A program made the translations under genes and the position numbers. 11,215 nt of DNA from DASQDN01 sp035630195 (GTDB lineage Bacteria; Acidobacteriota; Terriglobia; Bryobacterales; Bryobacteraceae): contig DASQLD010000133.1 of the NCBI GenBank assembly GCA_035630195.1, forward strand, positions 1 through 11,215. The letters are read 5' to 3'. Below the pieces are notes generated by a model, which did no database searches, was not told where the DNA came from, and saw nothing but the letters and a program-made list of their open reading frames with translations. Shown here in pieces: positions 5,919 to 11,215 of the stretch (positions are counted from its first letter, which is position 1; each line of letters begins with the position of its first letter).

Positions 5919-7488
5919 TTCGTATCACCTTTTTAACAGAAGTGGGCTCGTACTCTACATCTACTTTCCGCGCTGGTTTTTGATTGCCGCAGGAGAAGGC
6001 CCTCTCGCCGCCACCGCCTATTTCTACGCCGGATGGATCTGCGACCAGCAGCTTGGTTACGGTCTTCCCGATCTGGACATGCAGAGTGGCTTGCGTTCCC
6101 TGGCAATCGACTCGCACGAGCACACCGGAGATCTTCTTTGCATCTGCCGCTTCCTTATAAATGTCCAGCTTGCTGTCGTCAATAACGGGCTTGCCGGCAT
6201 TCGCCTTCGCTTCGGCTTTACGAATATCCATGAGTGCGCGATTCTTCAGATCAGTCATCGCCTGCTCTGTTTTTCGCCGAGCCTCGTCTCGCGCTGCCAG
6301 GTCCGCTTCGCCTCGTGCCCGTTCCCCAGCGGCGCGAAACTGCTTGATACGTTCCCTCTCTTCGAAGTCGTCCGTCGTTCGTTCCGCCGCCGCCCATGAT
6401 TTGGCCGCATCCGCCATCTGTTTGGCCGACTCCTGCGTCTGGGCGAGGAGTGCCCAGGTGCGCGCGTCGTTCTGATCCAGTTGCGTCGCCTGCCGGAGCG
6501 CAGCCAGTCTTTGGGCAGGATGTGTTTCGCTAGCGGCAATTAGACGGTAAGGCTCGGCCCATTTTGGATTTGCGGCCGCGGCCTTTTCGAGCGCAGGTCG
6601 ACGCTCGCCTTCGGGCAGCAACTTCGCATACTCGACAAGCGCATGCGCGCCTGCCGATTGAGCCAGCAGTTTCTTAGCCTGCTCGATATCCTTGTTACGC
6701 AGCGCAATGAGTCCCTGCCCTTCGACGGAATTGAGACGATCGTAGCCGGGGTCGGCGCCGTTGGCGAAGGCGAGATCGCCTAGCGTTAAGGCTGCGGCTC
6801 TGTCATCCACTTCCTTGGGCTGGAACTGACGTTGCGCGCTGATCGGTTTTCCTGACACGGGTATGGTTTCGTATTGGCCATTCTCGATGTACTGGTCTAA
6901 GGCTAAGTCGATCTCCTTCTCTGTCTTTTCGAACGCGTTCTTGTAAGCGACAGCAGGATCGACCCCTTTGCCAAGGTTCGAAAGCAGAACGCGAAGTTTG
7001 CCACTGAACTCCGGCTGCACTGCGAGCATATGCGCACGGGACCAGTCGCGATCCTTTGCTGCAGGCGGCGCTCCGAGGGTGACACGTGTTCCATCGACAT
7101 CGAGCGTCGAGTACAAAGTGATGAGGCCGCGCCGGATGTTGGGAGGAACATGACCGTTCCAGGAACGCAGAAGGACATCGACAACCCCGGCGGCAGTTTG
7201 AGGATTCATCCGATCGATAGCTGCCATCCATGCGTCGCGACCGAACTTTAACTCGGGGTACGTCTGTCGTTTGCCCTTCACAAGCACGATTCGTATTGGC
7301 CAAACCGATGGAAGATCCTGCTGTCCCACCGCAATGCCGACAGCGTTGCGAAGCTGCTCTAGATAGTTCAGCGTTGCTCGCGCCTCCTTGTCGCCGGCGT
7401 CGGAAAGCATTTCAAAGGGACCATATTTAAACTCTGTCCAACCGGCGAAAGCCAGGCAGGGAAGCAGAAATAGAATGATGTACCGCAC
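5905..7488 (-). CDS. Secreted protein with TPR-like helical repeats, function unknown
   Basis: A 527-aa protein. Residues 1-15 are a signal peptide (hydrophobic ILFLLPCLAFA, probable signal peptidase I cut at AFA-GW), so it is exported. Residues 16-215 form a region with GPFEMLSDAGDKEARATLNY and VWPIRIVLV. Residues about 230-400 are Ala-rich helical pairs resembling degenerate TPRs (ALEKAAAANPKWAEPYRLIA, ALRQATQLDQNDARTWALLA). Residues 375-435 are a charged coiled-coil stretch, and 450-527 a small beta-rich domain with C462 and C500 that could form a disulphide. I recall similar signal-peptide/TPR proteins from Acidobacteriota genomes, but no function. The start is GTG at 7488, placed correctly for the signal peptide, with no clear Shine-Dalgarno. 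It is the first gene of the overlap-linked string with the MFS and glycosyltransferase genes. Confidence 0.82.
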   Translation of the reverse strand: MRYIILFLLPCLAFAGWTEFKYGPFEMLSDAGDKEARATLNYLEQLRNAVGIAVGQQDLPSVWPIRIVLVKGKRQTYPELKFGRDAWMAAIDRMNPQTAAGVVDVLLRSWNGHVPPNIRRGLITLYSTLDVDGTRVTLGAPPAAKDRDWSRAHMLAVQPEFSGKLRVLLSNLGKGVDPAVAYKNAFEKTEKEIDLALDQYIENGQYETIPVSGKPISAQRQFQPKEVDDRAAALTLGDLAFANGADPGYDRLNSVEGQGLIALRNKDIEQAKKLLAQSAGAHALVEYAKLLPEGERRPALEKAAAANPKWAEPYRLIAASETHPAQRLAALRQATQLDQNDARTWALLAQTQESAKQMADAAKSWAAAERTTDDFEERERIKQFRAAGERARGEADLAARDEARRKTEQAMTDLKNRALMDIRKAEAKANAGKPVIDDSKLDIYKEAADAKKISGVLVRVDCQGTQATLHVQIGKTVTKLLVADPSGVEIGGGGERAFSCGNQKPARKVDVEYEPTSVKKVIRIAFR

Positions 7489-7568
7489 GTGTTACCAGAC
7501 TATCGCGAAAGGTTAGCAGATACGGTGGAGAGCATCTAAACGATTTGTCTGCTCAGACGGTTGACATG

Positions 7569-7591
7569 GCGGCTGCTCACGCAATAGCCGC
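7569..7591. repeat. 6-bp inverted repeat in the intergenic gap
   Basis: GCGGCT (7569-7574) and AGCCGC (7586-7591) can pair around an 11-nt loop. There is no U tract on either strand. It may be a weak hairpin or chance. Confidence 0.25.
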
Positions 7592-7677
7592 GGGAGCCGT
7601 GAAAGACTTCCCATGATTGAGACGATGGTGAGACTTGGGCAACTCACTGACATCCCGCTGTTTATCTGGCGCACATG

Positions 7678-7701
7678 AAGTTGGACGGAAGACTCCAACT
7701 T
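7678..7701. repeat. 8-bp inverted repeat (hairpin) in the intergenic gap
   Basis: AAGTTGGA (7678-7685) and TCCAACTT (7694-7701) pair perfectly around an 8-nt loop. Neither strand shows a run of U after the stem, so it is not a standard intrinsic terminator. It lies between the toxin gene and the next minus-strand gene, where a transcript end or an operator would make sense. Confidence 0.4.
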
Positions 7702-7879
7702 TCCAGATATGAAGGAGACTGGCCGACCAAGCGAGGATGTATGGAAGATTAAGTTAACCGACGACTTTAGCGAAGTACCACGGCCTCAATGCAAAGAACT
7801 CGTGAATGAAGGCAGCCCCGTAAAGCCCGCAATGTGTCCGATGCTCCGCCCGCGTGCGGTTCCCCAGGCGTGCGATTTC

Positions 7880-8299
7880 CTATTCGTCCCAGGGATTGAT
7901 GACTCGAACTCCGCAATGAACGAAATCGGCGATGTTGCGCGTTGCGACCGTCGCTCGATGAGAACGCGCGATGGCGGCGATCATTGCGTCAAGCTGCGGT
8001 GCAGGCCTTCCCGTTGCTTGTCTATCGGCGACAATCTTCGCAAAGATTGGCCCAGCCCGCTCATCGAAAGACAAAATTCGATCGCGGAAATCATCGGTGA
8101 TTAGTTTTTCAACCGCATGGTGCAATCGCTCTCGGCGTTTACCTGCCGGTAGTATCTCTACTCCGTAGAGCACCTCGGCTTGCGTAATCGCTGTAATGAA
8201 AACCGAAGCAGGCTCCTGATCCGCGAGCCAGCGCAATACGACAGCGGAAGGAACGGGCCGAAGAACTTCAGCGAGCACATTCGTGTCAAGCACGATCAT
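7880..8299 (-). CDS. PIN-domain toxin, FitB/VapC type ribonuclease
   Basis: A 139-aa PIN-domain protein, the usual VapC/FitB length. The family's acidic active-site residues are all present: D5 in MIVLDTNVLAE, E42 in QAEVLYG, D104 in PQLDAMIAAIA, and D125 in ATRNIADF. They would hold Mg ions for RNA cleavage, usually of tRNA or rRNA. The segment PAGKRRERL and the C-terminal INPWDE are typical of the FitB-like subgroup. The ATG at 8299 overlaps the antitoxin stop as ATGA, so the two are translated together, antitoxin first. The toxin appears intact. Confidence 0.93.
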   Translation of the reverse strand: MIVLDTNVLAEVLRPVPSAVVLRWLADQEPASVFITAITQAEVLYGVEILPAGKRRERLHHAVEKLITDDFRDRILSFDERAGPIFAKIVADRQATGRPAPQLDAMIAAIARSHRATVATRNIADFVHCGVRVINPWDE

Positions 8300-8544
8300 T
8301 TCGTGAACTTAGGAGGGGGCCGAACAGGTTCACGAGGAAGGGGTGTGAGTTCCACACCGCCTACCGGGTCCATGTGTCGTCGGATCGATTCGGCAAGATT
8401 GAGTCGCTTACCGGGCTTGGTGGTGAGACCGGCCTTCAGCAGCTCACGGGCCTCTTCTTCCATAGATCGACCGTGCTCGGCCGCTTGGACCCGTAGGCGG
8501 GACTTAAGCGCGTCGTCCAGATTCCTGATCGTGATACTTGCCAC
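8296..8544 (-). CDS. FitA/VapB-like ribbon-helix-helix antitoxin
   Basis: Antitoxin of the PIN toxin that follows. From the GTG at 8544 it has 82 aa and starts (M)ASITIRNLDDALKSRLRVQA, the ribbon-helix-helix DNA-binding fold of FitA-like antitoxins, with EHGRSMEEEARELLKAGL as the next helices. The C-terminal 30 residues are Pro/Arg-rich (LPREPVRPPPKFTK) and should wrap the toxin. The frame is open 7 codons further to a TTG at 8565, but those residues (QCYHCR) are unlike the family and cover the likely promoter, so the GTG is preferred. There is no Shine-Dalgarno before the GTG, in line with a leaderless mRNA. The toxin ATG overlaps the stop codon. Confidence 0.88.
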   Translation of the reverse strand: MASITIRNLDDALKSRLRVQAAEHGRSMEEEARELLKAGLTTKPGKRLNLAESIRRHMDPVGGVELTPLPREPVRPPPKFTK

Positions 8545-8550
8545 GCGGCA

Positions 8551-8569
8551 ATGATAGCATTGCAATCAT
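8551..8569 (-). promoter_or_regulatory. Antitoxin promoter with overlapping palindromic operator candidate
   Basis: On the minus strand TGCTATCAT (8559-8551) is an extended -10 element, its hexamer TATCAT matching 5 of 6 consensus bases. Exactly six nucleotides separate it from the G of the GTG at 8544, so the transcript would begin at the start codon. The same bases lie in an inverted repeat, ATGAT (8551-8555) and ATCAT (8565-8569), around the perfect palindrome ATTGCAAT (8559-8566). FitAB and VapBC complexes usually repress their own promoter through such palindromes, so this is the natural operator candidate. No good -35 is seen. Confidence 0.55.
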
Positions 8570-8590
8570 CAGGTGCGGCTAGCCTCTCCT

Positions 8591-8620
8591 TTCAACCTTC
8601 CTACGCAGGCACAGCATAAT
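8591..8620 (+). promoter_or_regulatory. Promoter candidate for the aminotransferase operon
   Basis: CATAAT (8615-8620) matches the -10 consensus in 5 of 6 bases. TTCAAC (8591-8596), 18 nt upstream, is a weak -35. The predicted start near 8627 leaves a leader of about 5 nt before the ATG at 8632, too short for a Shine-Dalgarno. It is divergent from the antitoxin promoter, with about 55 bp between the two -10 boxes. Confidence 0.45.
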
Positions 8621-8631
8621 AAAGAATCCCT

Positions 8632-9741
8632 ATGATTAATCCTCCCAAGCGACTCCTCTATGGCCCCGGTCCGACTATGGTTGAGCCCCGTGTATACGAG
8701 GCCATGTCCAAGCCTATTGTCGGGCATCTGGATCCCTACTTCTTCTCGGTGGTCGAAGAAATTCGAGACGGGCTGCGCACCGTCTTCGGCACGACAAACC
8801 CCTTTACCTTCGCTATCTCCGGCACCGGCAGCGCAGGAATGGAAACTGCGATCTGCAATTTTGTCGAACCTGGAACGAAAGTTCTCGTCTTTGCGAACGG
8901 ATTCTTTTGCGACCGCATCAGCGACATGGGTAAGCGGCATGGCGGTGAAGTCGTCCGCCACGAAAAGCCTTGGGGTGAGACATTCGACGAGCAGGAAGCG
9001 CGTGATGTGATTCGACGCGAGAAGCCGCAAATCGTCGCTTACGTCCAGGCCGAGACGTCGACGGGTGTGTTCACCCGAGGTGAGGCGATCGCCGAAGCTG
9101 CGCACGAGATTGATGCGCTCGTGATCACGGATGTTGTCACATCGCTTGGAACCATGCCCGTGGAGGTTGACAAGAACGGCATTGACATCGCATTCAGCTG
9201 CACACAGAAAGGCATGAGCTGTCCTCCGGGACTTGCGCCCGTCACCGTATCTCCTCGAGCGCTTGACCGCTTGCGCGCACGGAAGCGCCCTGCCGACACA
9301 TGGTATCTCGATCTGGCACTACTCGATGAATACTATGATGGGTCGCACCGGTATCATCACACGGCGCCGATCTCGTTGTTTTACGCGCTCAACGAAGGGC
9401 TCCGGATCATCTGTGAAGAAGGCGCGCCGAATCGATGGAAACGGCATTATGAAGCGCATCTGCAATTGGTGAAAGGCCTGGAAGGTATGGGCCTCACGAT
9501 GCACGTACCTGAGCCGCATCGTTTGTGGAATCTCAACACCGTACGAGTGCCGGCCGGCGTCGATGACATGGCAGTTCGTAAGCAGTTGATGGCCGAACAT
9601 GGGATCGAAGTGCTGGGCGGATTCGGTCCGCTTGCCGGCAAGATCTTCCGTATCGGTCTCATGGGACCACTCGCGACTTCGGAATCGACCGATTTCTTCC
9701 TTGACGCATTCCGCCAGGCCCAAGGTCATGGAGTGGCGTAA
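8632..9741 (+). CDS. Class V aminotransferase, alanine-glyoxylate/serine-pyruvate type
   Basis: A PLP-dependent transaminase of 369 aa, normal for the AGXT-like group. Visible marks are the N-terminal LLYGPGPTMVEPRVYEAM, the phosphate-binding SGTGSAGMETA (63-73), D167 in ITDVVTSLG (pairs with the pyridine nitrogen), the Schiff-base lysine K193 in SCTQKGMSCPPGLAP, YHHTAPISLFYALNEGL (241-257), and R340 in KIFRIGLMG, which binds the substrate carboxylate. The family moves amino groups between alanine, serine or similar donors and glyoxylate, pyruvate or hydroxypyruvate. The specific pair cannot be read from sequence. An in-frame TAA at 8620-8622 leaves the ATG at 8632 as the only sensible start, with no Shine-Dalgarno. 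The last 14 bp overlap the next gene, so the two products probably act together. Confidence 0.93.
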   Translation: MINPPKRLLYGPGPTMVEPRVYEAMSKPIVGHLDPYFFSVVEEIRDGLRTVFGTTNPFTFAISGTGSAGMETAICNFVEPGTKVLVFANGFFCDRISDMGKRHGGEVVRHEKPWGETFDEQEARDVIRREKPQIVAYVQAETSTGVFTRGEAIAEAAHEIDALVITDVVTSLGTMPVEVDKNGIDIAFSCTQKGMSCPPGLAPVTVSPRALDRLRARKRPADTWYLDLALLDEYYDGSHRYHHTAPISLFYALNEGLRIICEEGAPNRWKRHYEAHLQLVKGLEGMGLTMHVPEPHRLWNLNTVRVPAGVDDMAVRKQLMAEHGIEVLGGFGPLAGKIFRIGLMGPLATSESTDFFLDAFRQAQGHGVA

Positions 9742-10387
9742 CGATTCGGAGCTATTCGAGCTTATCCGCTCGACCCTGTACACGCCGGTAATCGGCGACA
9801 TTTTGGACGGACTCGGCTTTTACGATCAGTTCCTGCCGCAGCCCGTCCAGCCAATACGCGACGATATGGTTGTGATCGGACGCGCGATGCCGGTCTTGGT
9901 GGAGAGCGTGCTGGGGAAACGTCCTGATCCCTTCGCCATGCTCACTCAAGCACTGGATCAAGTTGAGCCTGGCGAGGTTTACATAACTACAGAAGCCCTC
10001 GATTGCGCCAGTTGGGGCGAGATCATGACTGCCACGGCGAAGCGTCGCGGTGGCGCCGGAGCGGTCATTAATGGATTCCATCGGGACACTCCGCAAGTGT
10101 TAGAACAGAACTGGCCCGTCTTTAGCCGCGGACGCTACGCGCAGGATGCAAGCGTGCGCGCAGCCGTGGTCGACTTCCGTTGTCCCGTCTACATCAATCG
10201 CGTACGGGTCGATCCAGGCGATCTCATCTTTGGCGATCTCGATGGCGTGCTGATTGTGCCCCGCGTCGCCGAGGCCGAAACGATTCAGAAAGCGCTCGAG
10301 AAAGCGCGCGGCGAGAAAGTAGTGCGGAAAGAAATCGAAGCAGGCATGTCGAGCACCAGCGCCTTCGAAAAATACGGGATTCTATAG
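9728..10387 (+). CDS. RraA-family aldolase/decarboxylase-like protein
   Basis: A 219-aa member of the RraA/HMG-aldolase superfamily. These are often mislabelled dimethylmenaquinone methyltransferase; well-studied members are class II pyruvate aldolases (4-hydroxy-4-methyl-2-oxoglutarate aldolase) that also decarboxylate oxaloacetate. Seen here: TPVIGDILDGLG (19-30), CASWGEIMTATAKRRGGAGA (93-112), the core R119-D120 in INGFHRD, and VDPGDLIFGDLDGVLIVP (161-178). R119 and D120 correspond to the substrate- and metal-binding pair. N115 and Q123 stand where many aldolases have acidic residues, so activity or substrate may differ. The ATG at 9728 lies inside the aminotransferase end (14-bp overlap). 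An upstream in-frame extension to 9599 lies wholly in that gene and is rejected. The next gene starts 8 nt after the stop. Confidence 0.87.
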   Translation: MEWRNDSELFELIRSTLYTPVIGDILDGLGFYDQFLPQPVQPIRDDMVVIGRAMPVLVESVLGKRPDPFAMLTQALDQVEPGEVYITTEALDCASWGEIMTATAKRRGGAGAVINGFHRDTPQVLEQNWPVFSRGRYAQDASVRAAVVDFRCPVYINRVRVDPGDLIFGDLDGVLIVPRVAEAETIQKALEKARGEKVVRKEIEAGMSSTSAFEKYGIL

Positions 10388-10395
10388 AGAAGGAC

Positions 10396-11215
10396 ATGAT
10401 CAATCGACGTCACTTCGTCACTGGATTACTTGCTACAGCGGCGACGGGCAAGGCCGCCGGCCGTGTCCGACAGATCACGAAGGGCCCCAAGTACCACTGG
10501 TTCGGATACTATGACAAGCTGCAGTTCGATCCTTCGAGCCGGTATGTGCTCGGCATGGAGGTCGATTTCGAGCACCGGTCGCCTAGGCCTGAGGATGAGA
10601 TACGGGTTGGCGTCATCGACACGCACGACACGGATCGGTGGACAGAATTAGGCAAGACCACCGCGTGGAATTGGCAGCAAGGCTGTATGCTGCAGTGGGT
10701 TCCCGGATCGAAAACAGACGTCATCTGGAATGACCGCCAGGACGGGCAATTCATAAGTAGGGTGGTGAATTTTAGAACCGGAGCCCAACGAACACTACCG
10801 GCTCCGATCTACACGCTGAGTCCCGACGGAAAATCAGCAGTCTATCCCGACTTCCGCCGGTTGAACGATTGCCGGCCCGGGTACGGTTATGCAGGTATTC
10901 CCGATCCGAACTTCGATCTTCGTGTGCCGGCTGACGCAGGCATCTGGCGGCTTGATATCGCGAGCGGGAAGACGAAGCTTATCCTGCCCTTTTCGGAAGC
11001 CGAGCGGATTCCGTACCCGAAGGGCTACTCTGCCGGAACGAAGCACTGGTTCAATCATCTGCTTTACTCGCCCGACAGCTCTCGTTTCATCTTTCTCCAT
11101 CGATGGCGCGGCGAAGCCGAAGGCAAGGGGTTCTCCACTCGCATGTTCACCGCCGATCGCGACGGCAAAGATCTCTATATCCTCGATCCCCACGGACGTA
11201 CATCGCACTTCATTT
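10396..11215 (+). CDS. Tat-exported beta-propeller protein of unknown function (3' end cut)
   Basis: The frame is open from the ATG at 10396 to the window edge (273 codons so far). The N-terminus MINRRHFVTGLLATAATGKAAG looks like a twin-arginine signal (RRxF, then a hydrophobic stretch), suggesting export of a folded, perhaps metal-bearing protein. The rest has repeating propeller-blade marks: FDPSSRYVLG (44-53), LSPDGKSAVY (141-150), YSPDSSRFIF (224-233) and FTADRDGKDLYILD (251-264), plus Trp/His-rich patches (YHWFGYYDK, WNWQQGCMLQW, KHWFNH, FLHRWRG). I associate this pattern with uncharacterised proteins of Acidobacteriota and Planctomycetota, and with TolB/oligogalacturonate-lyase-like propellers, but cannot assign an activity. 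GAGAAGGA (10387-10394) provides the Shine-Dalgarno, and the gene belongs to the aminotransferase/RraA operon. Confidence 0.8.
   Translation, partial: MINRRHFVTGLLATAATGKAAGRVRQITKGPKYHWFGYYDKLQFDPSSRYVLGMEVDFEHRSPRPEDEIRVGVIDTHDTDRWTELGKTTAWNWQQGCMLQWVPGSKTDVIWNDRQDGQFISRVVNFRTGAQRTLPAPIYTLSPDGKSAVYPDFRRLNDCRPGYGYAGIPDPNFDLRVPADAGIWRLDIASGKTKLILPFSEAERIPYPKGYSAGTKHWFNHLLYSPDSSRFIFLHRWRGEAEGKGFSTRMFTADRDGKDLYILDPHGRTSHFI

Larger units (their letters stand above)
7489..7879. other. About 390 bp without a convincing gene
   Basis: This gap separates the toxin stop codon from the secreted-protein gene and should hold the latter's promoter on the minus strand, but I cannot point to a clean one. 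Short open frames exist on both strands (for example 7513-7698 minus and 7709-8104 plus); they have no family-like sequence, and the plus one runs antisense through the toxin gene. Two small inverted repeats are visible, at 7569-7591 and 7678-7701. No tRNA or other RNA gene was recognised. Confidence 0.6.

Noticed and set aside
7561..7589. Perfect TTGACA at 7561-7566 as a plus-strand promoter
   Set aside because: The position 17 nt downstream reads ATAGCC, not a -10, and no plus-strand gene follows.
7853..7875. Direct repeat GCGTGCG past the toxin stop codon
   Set aside because: Two 7-bp copies in GC-rich sequence with no further copies or flanking structure; likely chance.
7709..8104. Plus-strand open frame of 131 codons
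   Set aside because: It runs antisense through the toxin gene, and its sequence shows no family-like pattern; a good AAGGAG next to its ATG is not enough.
8545..8565. TTG start for the antitoxin at 8565
   Set aside because: The added residues include two Cys and a His unlike the family and cover the extended -10; the GTG at 8544 starts exactly at the ribbon-helix-helix strand.
9599..9727. Forty-three extra N-terminal codons for the RraA-like protein
   Set aside because: They are an out-of-frame reading of the aminotransferase C-terminus with no family resemblance; the ATG at 9728 begins the conserved domain.

Overview
The window is a piece of a bacterial chromosome with moderately high GC. 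The gene order SRP RNA, dnaX, ybaB/EbfC, recR is a conserved housekeeping cluster. The accessory genes around it best fit an Acidobacteriota-type genome: a Tat-exported beta-propeller, an RraA-family aldolase, an ExuT-like MFS transporter, and a secreted Trp/Ala-rich repeat protein resembling ones I associate with Solibacter-like genomes. That placement is inference from protein character; there is no rRNA or other marker in the window.

Region 1 (1-2340, minus strand) is the replication/recombination cluster. A small bacterial SRP RNA with its own extended -10 promoter lies directly upstream of dnaX. It is followed by ybaB, which overlaps dnaX as ATGA, and then recR, which runs off the left edge. 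The closing helix of the SRP RNA ends in a run of five U only 11 nt before the dnaX start codon, so dnaX-ybaB-recR is probably expressed by read-through.

Region 2 (2319-7488, minus strand) is a tightly packed gene string. It holds a secreted repeat protein (GTG start), an MFS transporter (TTG start, 14-bp overlap), and a GT4 glycosyltransferase with a C-terminal GNAT acetyltransferase (ATGA overlap). After a 73-bp gap comes a small YdcH/DUF465 coiled-coil protein and a hairpin terminator. Translational coupling links the first three genes, although their joint function is not known.

Region 3 (7489-8631) begins with about 390 bp without a convincing gene. A FitAB/VapBC-type toxin-antitoxin pair on the minus strand follows. 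The -10 box of the antitoxin sits exactly one TSS spacing before a GTG codon and inside an imperfect palindrome, which suggests a leaderless, autoregulated transcript. A divergent promoter drives the plus-strand operon, again with almost no leader.

Region 4 (8632 to the right edge, plus strand) is a catabolic-looking operon. It encodes a class V (AGXT-like) aminotransferase, an RraA-family aldolase/decarboxylase (14-bp overlap), and a Tat-signal beta-propeller protein of unknown function cut by the window end. A plausible reading is that the aminotransferase makes a 2-oxo acid that the RraA-like enzyme cleaves or decarboxylates, while the propeller protein works outside the membrane. No substrate can be assigned from sequence alone.
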